A stretch of 64,000 bases of DNA from Cladorhizidae sp. MBARI D1340-BT2 (taxonomy: Eukaryota; Porifera; Demospongiae; Poecilosclerida; Cladorhizidae). The notes beneath the pieces were generated by a model that made no database searches, was not told where the DNA came from, and saw only the letters and a list, made by a program, of their open reading frames with translations. Both the position numbers and the translations under genes were made by a program. Below, piece after piece: positions 35,901 to 50,900 of the stretch; the first letter of the stretch is position 1; every line of letters starts with the position of its first letter. Where the stretch lies: the NCBI GenBank assembly GCA_028752905.1, contig JAQNBH010000014.1:33508640-33572639 (forward strand). Direction: 5' to 3'.

Positions 35901-38900
35901 AAGGCTAGAGCCTCCACACTAGTCTTCATCAGGAATGAAGGCTACAGCCTCTACACTAGTCTTCATCAGGAATGAAGGCTAGAGCCTCTACACTAGTCTT
36001 CATCAGGAATGAAGGCTAGAGCCTCTCACTAGTCTTCATCAGGAATGAAGGCTAGAGCCTCTCACTAGTCTTCATCAGGAATGAAGGCTACAGCCTCTAC
36101 ACTAGTCTTCATCAGGAATGAAGGCTAGAGCCTCTACACAAGTCTTCATCAGGAATGAAGGCTAGAGCCTCTACACTAGTCTTCATCAGGAATAAAGGCT
36201 ACAGCCTCTACACTAGTCTTCATCAGGAATGAAGGCTAGAGCCTCCACACTAGTCTTCATCAGGAATGAAGGCTACAGCCTCTACACTAGCCTTCATCAG
36301 GAATGAAGGCTAGAGCCTCTACATGTTCATAGTGGAAATTTCGGGAGAGTAAATTTTAAGTTGAAGGTTGAGAAGGTCGTTGTAACTCCATTAAACTTAA
36401 CTTAATGTTAATTAAATTACGGTTTGTTGAGAGTGAAGGTGGTTCAACAGCATGAGGTGTGATTTCATTATGTATATAACTGAGAGTTGGTTGAGAGTTT
36501 ATCCAGCAAGAGGAAACAAGATCTTGCAAACAAAGACCACAAATGTTTAGAGGACCCTTTACCTTTTACGATGATGAACACCGACATTACACTCCCTGAA
36601 CACTGACATTACACTCCCTGAACACTGACATTACACTCCCTGAACACTGACATTACACTCCCTGAACACCGACATTACACTCCCTGAACACCGACATTAC
36701 ACTCCCTGAACACTGACATTACACTCCCTGAACACTGACATTACACTCCCTGAACACTGACATTACACTCCCTGAACACTGACATGACACTCCCTGAACA
36801 CTGACATTACTCCCTGAACACTGACATTACACTCCCTGAACACTGACATTACACTCCCTGAACACTGACATTACACTCCCTGAACACTGACATTACGCTC
36901 CCTGAACACTGACATTACACTCCCTGAACACTGACATTACACTCCCTGAACACTGACATTACACTCCCTGAACACTGACATTACTCCCTGAACACTGACA
37001 TTACACTCCCTGAACACTGACATTACACTCCCTGAACACTGACATTACGCTCCCTGAACACTGACATTACACTCCCTGAACACTGACATTACACTCCCTG
37101 AACACTGACATTACACTCCCTGAACACTGACATTACACTCCCTGAACACTGACATTACACTCCCTGATCACTGACATTACACTCCTGATGCAAGCTGGAG
37201 CATTTAGCCAAATGAGCGAGTGAATTTCAAGTTGATTGTTGATAGAGTTTGTGTGATTTATGACTCTATATTTTACAAGGTAAAGGGTCCTCTAACTGTG
37301 GGTGGCTGCATGGGTACAGTACTTCTCTGTTTGAATCCAATAGAGTTACCGCACAAGCTCTAATTATGCGCCATGAAAAAATATAGAAGATTGTTCCACC
37401 ATGAACGTGATGCAACAATAGAAAATGGTGCTATTTAGAAGAATACAATCCTCGTTGCAAGTGGTCAGGAAAATCTAAAGAACTATAATTCACAGTCTTG
37501 CCCAAAGACAGTTGCCATTAAAGCCAAAAGGTGGCTACCAAAACCAAAGCTGGTGCAAAGAAGACCTGGAAGACCATGGAGAGTTTTGCAGTTCCTCCTC
37601 CCCTAGCAGCAGCGGCTCCAGCAGATCACACTAGCTCTGACACGTCATGAGCTTCAAGCTTTTCTGCTGATGAAGCATGCAAGAGCATCTCAAAAGCTGC
37701 AGTGCAGAATCAGCTGGAATAGAATACAATTGCCTTCTATTCCAGCTCGGTTCTGTACTGCAACTTTTGTCCCAAATTCTGATGCACGTGGCAGCCTCTC
37801 ATGAAAGAGTCCTGAACAATGATGCACGTGATAGCCTCTCATGAAAGAGTCCTGAACTTGTATGATGCACGTGGCAGCCTCCCATGAAAGAGTCCTGAAC
37901 TATGATGCACGTGGTAGCCTCTCATGAAAGAGTCCTGAACTCTGATGCACGTGGCAGCCTCTCATGAAAGAGTCCTGAACTGTATGATGCACGTGGCAGC
38001 CTCCCATGAAAGAGTCCTGAACTGTATGATGCACGTGGCAGCCTCCCATGAAAGAGTCCTGAATTGTATGATGCACGTGGCAGCCTCCCATGAAAGAGTC
38101 CTGAACTGTATGATGCACGTGGCAGCCTCTCATGAAAGAGTCCTGAACTATGATGCACGTGGCAGCCTCTCATGAAAGAGTCCTGAACTATGATGCACGT
38201 GGCAGCCTCTCATGAAAGAGTCCTGAACTCTGATGCACGTGGCAGCCTCCCATGAAAGAGTCCTCTATGATGCACGTGGTAGCCTCCCATGAAAGAGTCC
38301 TGAACTATTGATGCACGTGGCAGCCTCTCATGAAAGAGTCCTGAACTATGATGCACGTGGCAGCCTCCCATGAAAGAGTCCTGAACTCTGATGCACGTGG
38401 TAGTCTCCCATGAAAGAGTCCTGAACTATGATGCACGTGGCAGCCTCTCATGAAAGAGTCCTGAACTGTATGATGCACGTGGCAGCCTCCCATGAAAGAG
38501 TCCTGAACTGTATGATGCACGTGGCAGCCTCCCATGAAAGAGTCCTGAACTATGATGCACGTGGCAGCCTCTCATGAAAGAGTCCTGAACTATGATGCAC
38601 GTGGTAGTCTCCCATGGAAGAGTCCTGAACTATGATGCACGTGGCAGCCTCCCAGTAGAAGTGGAGAGAAGCAAATGAAACAGAAAAAATAAAACCAATG
38701 ACGTCATCCATGCTGCATCCTTAGGACTCATTGAGAAATGAATTTTTATGCACTATTAGAGAATGACGCACAATTAGAATGACACACAATTAGAACGACG
38801 CACAATTAGAATGATGCACAATTAGAATGATGCACAATTAGAACGACACACAATTAGAATGATGCACAATTAGAATGACTCACAATTAGAATGACTCACA

Positions 38901-41900
38901 ATTAGAATGACTCACAATTAGAATGACTCACAATTAGAATGACTCACAATTAGAATGACTCACAATTAGAATGACTCACAATTAGAATGACTCACAATTA
39001 GAATGACTCACAATTAGAATGACGCACAATTAGAATGATGCACAATTAGAACGACACACAATTAGAATGACTCACAATTAGAATGACTCACAATTAGAAT
39101 GACTCACAATTAGAATGACTCACAATTAGAATGATGCACAATTAGAATGACTCACAATTAGAATGACTCACAATTAGAATGACTCACAATTAGAATGACT
39201 CACAATTAGAATGACTCACAATTAGAATGACTCACAATTAGAATGACTCACAATTAGAATGACTCACAATTAGAATGACTCACAATTAGAATGACTCACA
39301 ATTAGAATGACTCACAATTAGAATGACGCACAATTAGAATGATGCACAATTAGAACGACACACAATTAGAATGATGCACAATTAGAACGACACACAATTA
39401 GAATGATGCACAATTAGAATGACTCACAATTAGAATGACTCACAATTAGAATGATGCACAATTAGAACGACGCACAATTAGAGCTTTTATGGACTTTTTT
39501 CTTTGTCTTAATGTGTACAAACGTCATTACATTCTGTGCCACCCTTTACCAAGTATGTGTATCCCGGTTAGTTCAGGTCAAAGTAGTCTTTCTCAACACT
39601 CCGTGTGTTGTCACTAATTTGAACCCGCACACCCATGCAGACCTTTCAAAGTGTTCCTTGATACACACGTGCTCTGTCTACACCTGGTCTTTGGCTTTGA
39701 TCTTTCAAAATGCAGTGAATCCATACGCAGATCCTTGCACGTGTGCACACACAACACTCACACCCACACACTTTGCTGTGGCCAGGGCAATTAATGGCAA
39801 GCAAACCACCACTTGAAGTGCCACTCTGAGTTTGTTGATCACACGTGTGGGCTGTAACTACATACGTGTACGTATGCCATGCATGCAATGAGGTAAGGTG
39901 TGGCTCTTGTGCCAGGCCCAACTATAGTAGCGTGCTTTACCAACTCACATTGGCAGCTATTAGGACAGTCAGTCTCTCTAGCAGGTCGATGAAGATCTCG
40001 TTCTTCTGGTTGCGCATGGAGTCCAGAGACATAGAGATGGGTTTGTTGGAGGCGTGGCTCGGTAAGGTGTTACTGGAAGCACGGGACATTGAGGAATTGG
40101 TATCGTAGGACACAGGGCAAGGGGTGTGGCAGATGTAGGACTTGAGGACCTCTGTGCTTGTGCCCTGGGGGTAGCCAAAGTCCTGTGGGGGAGGGTGTGT
40201 GGCATGAAGCCATCATGAGGTTAGCACTGGAAGGAAGTTGGTTGCTATGGAGGACTCTATGGAGACTGCCGGCACAGCAGTGGGAAATAAGCCTTTAGTC
40301 ATGTGATGTTGTCATGTGATCAAGGGTGAGTTAACCTTTAGCCATGTGATGTTGTCATGTGATCAAGGGTGGGTTAACCTTCAGTCATGTAATGTGGTCA
40401 TGTGATCAAGGGTGAGTTAACCTTTAGTCATGCAATCAAGGGTGAGTTAACCTTTAGTCATGCAATCAAGGGTGAGTTAACCTTTAGTCATGCAATCAAG
40501 GGTGAGTTAACCTTTAGTCATGCGATCAAGGGTGAGTTAACCTTTCATGTGATGTCATGTGATCAAGAGTGGGTTAACATTTAGTCATGTGATGTCATGT
40601 GATCAAGGTGATACATGTGATCAAGGGTAAGTTAACCGTCATGTGATCAAGCTAATATCATGTGATCAAGGGTGAGGTAACATTTAGTCATGTGATGTCA
40701 TGTGATCAAGGGTGAGTTAACCTTTAGTCATGTAATGTGGTCATGTGATCAAGGGTGAGTTAACCTTTAGCCATGCAATCAAAGGTGAGTGAACCTTTCA
40801 TGTGATGTCATGTGATCAAGAGTGGGTTAACATTTAGTCATGTGATGTCATGTGATCAAGGTTATACATGTGATCAAGGGCGAGTTAACCTTCATGTGAT
40901 CAAGCTAATATCATGTGATCAAGGGTGAGGTAACCTTTAGTCATGTGATGTCATGTGATCAAGGGTGAGTTAACCTTTAGGCATGTGATGTTATGTGATC
41001 AAGGATGAGTTAACCTTTAGTCATGTGATCTCGCATGTGACTTGAGCTCCGTACAGACACACTATACATACCAATACTTCATCAAGGAGCTCATAGATGA
41101 GTACAAAGTTCAGTCTGATTGCTTCTTCATTAAGGACACCGCAATAATCCTTGCACAAACCCGCTATCCTGGAGGGAGTGGGGCAGAGGGGGGGAGGGAG
41201 GAGAGGAGGAGAGAGGAGGGAGAGGAGGAGGGAGAGGAGGGAGGAGGGAGAGGAGGGACGAGGGAGAGGAGGGAGGACAGCCACTTGCACTGCTGACCTA
41301 AACAACTAATCACCACTTCCCCCGTCACCTCGTGGCCCAGCTCTCCATCTGGACCTAGTATGGTGGTGGGCTAGTATGGTGAGTTAGCTATCCCACATGG
41401 CACCCTAATGGAGGCAGCAGGAACCACCAAACATGAGGGTCTCTTGTCCAACATAAAAAAGATGGGATGCAAGGCCGAACTCATTACTGATACCCGGGGT
41501 GGGATCATGTGACCTTCCCCACATGCCGGGGTGGGATCATGTGGTCTTCCCCACATGCTGGGTGGGATCACATGGTCTTCCCCACATGCTGGGTGGCATC
41601 ACATGGTCTTCCCTGCATGCCAGGTGGAATCACATGGTCTTCCCCACATGCTGGGGATCACATGATCTTCCCCACGTCAGGGTTCAAGAAACTGCGGACA
41701 ACCTCAACCTGACCAAGAAGTCATCAATAGCCCCCACCCCAGCTCATTATCATGTTCCACTCGTCTGTGTGAGGCGTGGGGGGCGTGGCTGTTGTCAAGC
41801 CATTCTTGGCAAGAAGACCTTGCACTCCGTCACCCTCACCCTCACTCACCTTACACACCACATGAGGTGTTAGAAACAACAAAACAACACCAAGGGGGAG

Positions 41901-44900
41901 GGGGGGAAGAGGAGATGAAGGAGGAGAGATGATGTGTGTGTGTGCACATAAGTACTGAGTGGCAGCTGTCAGTAGTAGTAGTGTGAGGTCAACCACAAGA
42001 AGAGCGACATAAGCAGAGAGACACCCTCCCCCTACTATATGTGGCACATCCCACTACATGTGGCCCCTCCCACTATATGTGGCACATCCCACTACATGTG
42101 GCCCCTCCTACTATATGTGGCCCATCCTACTATATGTGGCTCCTCCTACTATATGCGGCACCTCCCACTATATGTGGCACCTACTATATGTGGCCCCTCC
42201 TACTATATGTAGCCCCTCCTACTATGTGGCCCCTCCTACTATATGTGGTACCTCCCACTATATGTGGCTCCTCCCACTATATGTGGCTCCTCCCACTATA
42301 TGTGGCCCCTCCTACTATATGTGGCTCCTACTATGTGGCTCCTCCCACTATATGTGGCCCCTCCTACTATATGTGGCACCTCCCACTATATGTGGCCCCT
42401 CCTACTATATGTGGCTCCTCCCACTTTATGTGGCCCCTCCCACTATACGTGACACCTCCTACTATATGTGGCCCCTCCTACTATATGTGGCTCCTCCTAC
42501 TATATGTGGCTCCTCCCACTATATGTGGCACCTCCTACTATATGTGGCCCCTCCTACTATATGTGGCCCCTCCTACTATATGTGGCCCCTCCTACTATAT
42601 GTGGCCCCTCCTACTATATGTGGCCCCTCCTACTATGTGGCCCCTCCTACTACATGTGGCCACTCCTACTATATGTGACACCTCCTACTATATGTGGCCC
42701 CTCCTACTATATGTGGCCCATCCTACTATATGTGGCTCCTCCTACTATATGTGGATCCTCCTACTATATGTGACACCTCCCACTATATGTGGCACCTCCC
42801 ACTATATGTGGCTCCTCCTACTATATGTGGCCCCTCCTACTATATGTGGCCCCTCCTACTATATGTGGCCCCTCCTACTATGTGGCCCCTCCTACTACAT
42901 GTGGCCACTCCTACTATATGTGGCCCCTCCCACTATATGTGGCACCTCCCACCTCCCACTATATGTAGCACATACCCCCACTATATATATATATATCCTC
43001 TTCCCTACTGTATATGTAGCACAGGTTACCTTGACAACAGCTCCAACACCATAGCTGGGCCAACATTGAACTTGGTAGCACACACAAAGTAAAGTCCATT
43101 TCTCTTGATGTAGAGGAAGTGAATGTTATCACCTCCTTGCTAGCAAGTTCAAAGATAACACGTCAAATATATACACACACACACAGCACTGGCATGCATG
43201 TAATAGACCACACCTCCATCAGGTGAGCCTGCAGTACTGGCATGCATGTAATAGACCACACCTCCATCAGGTGAGCCTGCAGTACTGGCATGCATGTAAT
43301 AGACCACACCTCCATCAGGTGAGCCTGCAGTACTGGCATGCATGTAATAGACCACACCTCCATCAGGTGGGCCTGCAGTACTGGCATGCATGTAATAGAC
43401 CACACCTCCATCAGGTGAGCCCGCAGTACTGGCATGCGTGTAATAGACCACACCTCCATCAGCCGGGCCTGCAGTACTGGCATGCATGTAATAGACCACA
43501 CCTCCATCAGGTGGGCCTGCAGCACTGACATGCATGTAATATACCACACCTCCATCAGGTGGGCCTGCAGTACTGGCATGCATGTAATAGACCACACCTC
43601 CATCAGATGGGCCTGCAGTACTGGCATGCATGTAATAGACCACACCTCCATCAGGTGGGCCTGCAGTACTGGCATGCATGTAATAGACCACACCTCCATC
43701 AGGTGAGCCTGCAGTACTGGCATGCATGTAATAGACCACACCTCCATCAGGTGGGCCTGCAGTACTGGCATGCATGTAATAGACCACACCTCCATCAGGT
43801 GAGCCTGCAGTACTGGCATGCATGTAATAGACCACACCTCCATCAGGTGAGCCTGCAGTACTGGCATGCATGTAATAGACCACACCTCCATCAGGTGGGC
43901 CTGCAGTACTGGCATGCATGTAATAGACCACACCTCCATCAGGTGAGCCTGCAGTACTGGCATGCATGTAATAGACCACACCTCCATCAGGTGAGCCTGC
44001 AGTACTGGCATGCATGTAATAGACGACACCTCCATCAGGTGAGCCTGCAGCACTGGCATGCATGTAATAGACCACACCTCCATCAGGTGGGCCTGCAGTA
44101 CTGGCATGCATGTAATAGACCACACCTCCATCAGGTGAGCCTGCAGCACTGGCATGCATGTAATATACCACACCTCCATCAGGTGAGCCTGCAGTACTGG
44201 CATGCATGTAATAGACCACACCTCCATCAGGTGGGCCTGCAGCACTGGCATGCATGTAATAGACCACACCTCCATCAGGTGAGCCTGCAGTACTGGCATG
44301 CATGTAATAGACCACACCTCCATCAGGTGGGCCTGCAGTACTGGCATGCATGTAATAGACCACACCTCCGTCAGGTGAGCCTGCAGTACTGGCATGCATG
44401 TAATAGACGACATCTCCATCAGGTGAGCCTGCAGCACTGGCATGCATGTAATAGACCACACCTCCATCAGGTGAGCCTGCAGTACTGGCATGCATGTAAT
44501 AGACCACACCTCCATCAGGTGGGCCTGCAGCACTGGCATGCATGTAATAGACCACACCTCCATCAGGTGGGCCTGCAGTACTGGCATGCATGTAATAGAC
44601 CACACCTCCATCAGGTGGGCCTGCAGCACTGGCATGCATGTAATAGACCACACCTCCATCAGGTGGGCCTGCAGTACTGGCATGCATGTAATAGACAACA
44701 CCTCCATCAGGTGGGCCTGCAGTACTGGCATGCATGTAATAGACCACACCTCCATCAGGTGGGCATGCATGTAATAGACCACACCTCCATCAGGTGAGCC
44801 TGCAGTACTGGCATGCATGTAATAGACCACACCTCCATCAGGTGGGCCTGCAGTACTGGCATGCATGTAATAGACCACACCTCCATCAGGTGAGCCTGCA

Positions 44901-47900
44901 GTACTGGCATGCATGTAATAGACCACACCTCCATCAGGTGAGCCTGCAGTACTGGCATGCATGTAATAGACCACACCTCCATCAGGTAGGCCTGCAGTAC
45001 TGGCATGCATGTAATAGACCACACCTCCATCAGGTGAGCCTGCAGTACTGGCATGCATGTAATAGACCACACCTCTGGCATGCATGTAATAGACCACACC
45101 TCCATCAGGTGGGCCTGCAGTACTGGCATGCATGTAATAGACCACACCTCCATCAGGTGAGCCTGCAGTACTGGCATGCATGTAATAGACCACACCTCCA
45201 TCAGGTGAGCCTGCAGTACTGGCATGCATGTAATAGACCACACCTCCATCAGGGGAGCCTGCAGTACTGGCATGCATGTAATAGACCACACCTCCATCAG
45301 GTGGGCCTGCAGTACTGGCATGCATGTAATAGACCACACCTCCATCAGGTGAGCCTGCAGTACTGGCATGCGTGTAATACATGTACATGTACCACAGACC
45401 TATAGATTCATTCTTTGATACTGTCTAAATATTTCCACTTATCATGTGGGTGGGTGCGGTCTAATCGAGGGCATGCAATACTTTAGTCAGAGAGTCAGCG
45501 ACAGTTGCTCTACTCGGGAACCCACGTTACTCACATCAGGCACACATGCACCACATACATGTCCTACACATGTGCTACATGTGCGGCATACACGTCTTAT
45601 ACGTGCACCACATGTGCGGCATACATGTCTTACACGTGCACCACATGTGTGGCATACACGTCTTACACACATGTGTGGCATACACGTCTTACACGTGCAC
45701 CACATGTGTGGCATACATGACTTACACATACACCACATGTGCAGCATGCATGCCTTACACGTGCAGCACATGTGCGGCATACATGTCTTACACGTGCACC
45801 ATGTGTGGCATACATGTCTTACACATGCACCACATGTGCAGCATGCATGCCTTACACGTGCAGCACATGTGCAGCGTACATGTCTTACATGTGCGGCATA
45901 CATGTCTTACACATGCACCACATGTGTGGCATACAGGTCTTATACATGCACCACATGTGTGGCATACATGTCTTACACATGCACCACATGTGCGGCATAC
46001 ACGTCTTACACACATGTGTGGCATACACGTCTTACACGTGCACCACATGTGTGGCATACATGACTTACACATACACCACATGTGCGGCACACATGTCTTA
46101 TACATGTACGTGTACCACATGTGCAGCATACATGTCTTACACATGCACCACATGTGCGGCATACATGTCTTACACGTGCACCACATGTGCTACACATGCA
46201 CCACACGCACCACATGTGCAGCATACATGTCTTACACATGCACCACATGTGCGGCATACATGTCTTACACATGCACCACATGTGCATGATACATTTAGAA
46301 TCATATTGTCGTTCACAATACATTACAATATTATGGAAACAATCTGTACTTCGACCCCGACTCCACCCACACAATGCATAGCAGTGACAGCACATCAAGC
46401 TGAAAGCTGAAGTGTGCATTATGGCATGTGGACAATATGTCACTCTGCTACAGCTATGTAGGTAATACCACTACTAGCTAGCTACACAGTAGCAAGCTAT
46501 CAGTGTCACCAAGAACTAGCTAGCTAGCTAGCTAGCTATCACTGTTGCAAGCCATGTTATTAAACGTATCTACATGCAACCTCTAGTCATCCAAGTGATG
46601 TATGCTCTAGTCAGGTATCTGGTTGCAGAGACACTGGCTTCCTCGAAACCTATCAACTAGCTTTGTAGCACGTGCAGTCCTATACCTGATCTCTGCCTCA
46701 TTCCATTGACCTTCACCTGACCTCTACTTCATTCCATTGACCTTCATCCTGTATGCTTGAACAGATACTGTGTCAAGCAGGAGGAGTGGTCTCAGGGCTC
46801 CAGTGAAGGCCGGTCCACAATATGTCACATTGATGTTGCATCACCAGGTCATGTTGCATCACCAGGTCATGTTGCTTCACCAGGTCATGTTGCATCACCA
46901 GGTCATGTTGCATCACCAGGTCATGCTGCATCACCAGGTCACACTGCATCACCAGGTCATGTTGCATCACCAGGTCATGTTGCATCACCAGGTCATGTTG
47001 CATCACCAGGTCATGTTACATCACCAGGTCACGTTGCATCACCAGGTCACGTTGCATCACCAGGTCATGTTGCATCACCAGGTCATGTTGCATCACCAGG
47101 TCATGTTGCATCACCAGGTCATGTTGCATCACCAGGTCATGTTGCATCACCAGGTCATGTTGCATCACCAGGTCATGTTGCATCACCAGGTCATGCTGCA
47201 TCACCAGGTCACGCTGCATCACCAGGTCATGTTGCATCACCAGGTCATGTTGCATCACCAGGTCATGTTGCATCACCAGGTCATGTTGCATCACCAGGTC
47301 ATCTTACATCACCAGGTCACGTTGCATCACCAGGTCATGTTGCATCACCAGGTCATGTTGCATCACCAGGTCATGTTGCATCACCAGGTCACGTTGCATC
47401 ACCAGGTCATGTTACATCACCAGGTCACGTTGCATCACCAGGTTATGTTGCATCACCAGGTCATGTTGCATCACCAGGTCATGTTGCATCACCAGGTCAC
47501 GCTGCATCACCAGGTCATGCTGCATCACCAGGTCATGTTGCATCACCAGGTCATGTTGCATCACCAGGTCATGTTGCATCACCAGGTCATGCTGCATCAC
47601 CAGGTCACGTTGCATCACCAGGTCATGTTGCATCACCAGGTCATGTTGCATCACCAGGTCACGTTGCATCACCAGGTCACGTTGCATCACCAGGTCATGT
47701 TGCATCACCAGGTCATGTTGCATCACCAGGTCACGTTGCATCACCAGGTCATGTTGCATCACCAGGTCACGTTGCATCACCAGGTCACGTTGCATCACCA
47801 GGTCATGTTGCATCACCAGGTCATGTTGCATCACCAGGTCATGTTGCATCACCAGGTCACGCTGCATCACCAGGTCATGTTGCATCACCAGGTCATGTTA

Positions 47901-50900
47901 CATCACCAGGTCACGTTGCATCACCAGGTCATGTTGCATCACCAGGTCATGTTGCATCACCAGGTCATGTTGCATCACCAGGTCACGTTGCATCACCAGG
48001 TCATGTTACATCACCAGGTCACGTTGCATCACCAGGTCATGTTGCATCACCAGGTCATGTTGCATCACCAGGTCACGCTGCATCACCAGGTCATGCTGCA
48101 TCACCAGGTCATGTTGCATCACCAGGTCATGTTGCATCACCAGGTCATGTTGCATCACCAGGTCATGCTGCATCACCAGGTCACGTTGCATCACCAGGTC
48201 ATGTTGCATCACCAGGTCATGTTGCATCACCAGGTCACGTTGCATCACCAGGTCACGTTGCATCACCAGGTCATGTTGCATCACCAGGTTATGTTGCATC
48301 ACCAGGTCACGTTGCATCACCAGGTCATGTTGCATCACCAGGTCACGTTGCATCACCAGGTCACGTTGCATCACCAGGTCATGTTGCATCACCAGGTCAT
48401 GTTGCATCACCAGGTCATGTTGCATCACCAGGTCATGTTGCATCACCAGGTCACGCTGCATCACCAGGTCATGCTGCATCACCAGGTCATGTTGCATCAC
48501 CAGGTCATGTTGCATCACCAGGTCATGCTTCATCACCAGGTCACGTTGCATCACCAGGTCATGTTGCATCACCGGGTCATGTTGCATCACCGGGTCATGT
48601 TGCATCACCAGGTCATGTTGCATCACCAGGTCATGTTGCATCACCAGGTCATGTTGCATCACCAGGTCATGTTGCATCACCAGGTCACGCTGCATCACCA
48701 GGTCATGTTGCATCACCAGGTCATGTTGCATTACCAGGTCACATTGCATCACCAGGTCACGTTGCATCACCAGGTCATGTTGCATCACCAGGTCATGTTG
48801 CATCACCAGGTCATGCTGCATCACCAGGTCATGTTGCATCACCAGGTCATGTTGCATCACCAGGTCATGTTGCATCACCAGGTCATGTTGCACCACCAGG
48901 TCACGTTGCATCACCAGGCCACGTTGCATCACCAGGTCACGTTGCATCACCAGGTCACGTTGCATCACCAGGTCATGTATCACCAGGTCACATTGCATCA
49001 CCAGGTCACGTTGCATCACCTGGTCACGTTGCATCACCAGGTCACGTTGCATCACCAGGTCACGTTGCATCACCAGGTCACGTTGCATCACCAGGACATT
49101 TTGCATCACCAGGTCATGTTGCATCACCAGGTCATGTTGCATCACCAGGTCACGTTGCATCACCAGGTCACGTTGCATCACCAGGTCACGCTGCTTCACC
49201 AGGTCACGCTGCATCACCAGGTCACGCTGCATCACCAGGTCATGTTGAATCACCAGGTCATGTTGCATCACAAGGTCATGTTGCATCACCAGGTCATGTT
49301 GCATCACCAGGTCATGTTGCATCACCAGGTCATGTTACATCACCAGGTCATGCTGCATCACCAGGTCACGCTGCATCACCAGGTCACGCTGCATCACCAG
49401 GTCATGTTGCATCACCAGGTCATGCTGCATCACCAGGTCATGCTGCATCACCAGGTCACGCTGCATCACCAGGTCATGCTGCATCACCAGGTCATGCTGC
49501 ATCACCAGGTCATGTTGCATCACCAGGTCATGCTGCATCACCAGGTCACGCTGCATCACCAGGTCATGCTGCATCACCAGGTCATGTTGCATCACCAGGT
49601 CATGTTGCATCACCAGGTCATGTTGCATCATCAGGTCATGTTGCATCACCAGGTCATGTTACATCACCAGGTCATGCTGCATCACCAGGTCATGCTGCAT
49701 CACCAGGTCATGCTGCATCACCAGGTCATGCTGCATCACCAGGTCATGTTGCATCACCAGGTCATGCTGCATCACCAGGTCACGTTGCATCACCAGGTCA
49801 CGTTGCATCACCAGGTCATGTTACATCACCAGGTCATGCTGCATCACCAGGTCACGCTGCATCACCAGGTCACGTTGCATCACCAGGTCATGTTGCATCA
49901 CCAGGTCACGTTGTATCACTTCCTTCGCTTCAAACTATTGAAATTGAACTTGACCTGGAATTACAAACTCCACCCATTAATTAATGAACCTTCAATCCCT
50001 ATACGACTTGTTTGTAAGATGCTAGAGAATTCGCCACTGCCTCTATCAACCTTAGCTTTATGCTAGGAGAATTCCACACTGCCTCTATCAACCTTAGCTT
50101 TATGCTAGGCGAATTCCACACTGCATCTATCAACCTTAGCTTTATGCTAGGAGAATTCCCCACTGCCTCTATCAACCTTAGCTTTATGCTAGGATAATTC
50201 CACACTGCCTCTATCAACCTTAGCTTTATGCTAGGATAATTCCACACTGCCTCTATCAACCTTAGCTTTATGCTAGGAGAATTCCACACTGCCTCTATCA
50301 AACTTAGCTTCATGCTAGGATAATTCCACACTGCCTCTATCAACCTTAGCTTCATGCTAGGAGAATTCCACACTGCCTCTATCAACCTTAGCTTTAAGCT
50401 AGGAGAATTCCACACTGCCTCTATCAACCTTAGCTTTATGCTAGGAGAATTCCACACTGCCTCTATCAACCTTAGCTTTATGCTAGGAGAATTCCACACT
50501 GCCTCTATCAACCTTAGCTTTATGCTAGGAGAATTCCACACTGCCTCTATCAACCTTAGCTTTATGCTAGGAGAATTCCACATGCCTCTATCAACCTTAG
50601 CTTTATGCTAGGAGAATTCCACACTGCCTCTATCAACCTTAGCTTTATGCTAGGAGAATTCCCCACTGCCTCTATCAACCTTAGCTTTATGCTAGGAGAA
50701 TTCCACACTGCCTCTATCAACCTTAGCTTTATGCTAAGAGAATTCCACACTGCCTCTATCAACCTTAGCTTTATGCTAGGAGAATTCCACACTGCCTCTA
50801 TCAACCTTAGCTTTATGCTAGGAGAATTCCACACTGCCTCTATCAACCTTAGCTTTATGCTAGGAGAATTTCCCACTGCCTCTTATCAACCTTAGCTTTA

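Noticed and set aside
43149..45405. Frames of 400-740 codons on both strands over the 48-bp array
   Set aside because: The unit length is divisible by three and no frame shows codon-position bias. It is a tandem array in AP4M1 intron 2.
46757..50066. Open frames of more than 1,000 codons (repeated ASPGHV or LHHQVM)
   Set aside because: They exist only because the 18-bp unit keeps frames open. Both strands and several frames are open, and the region is intronic to AP4M1.
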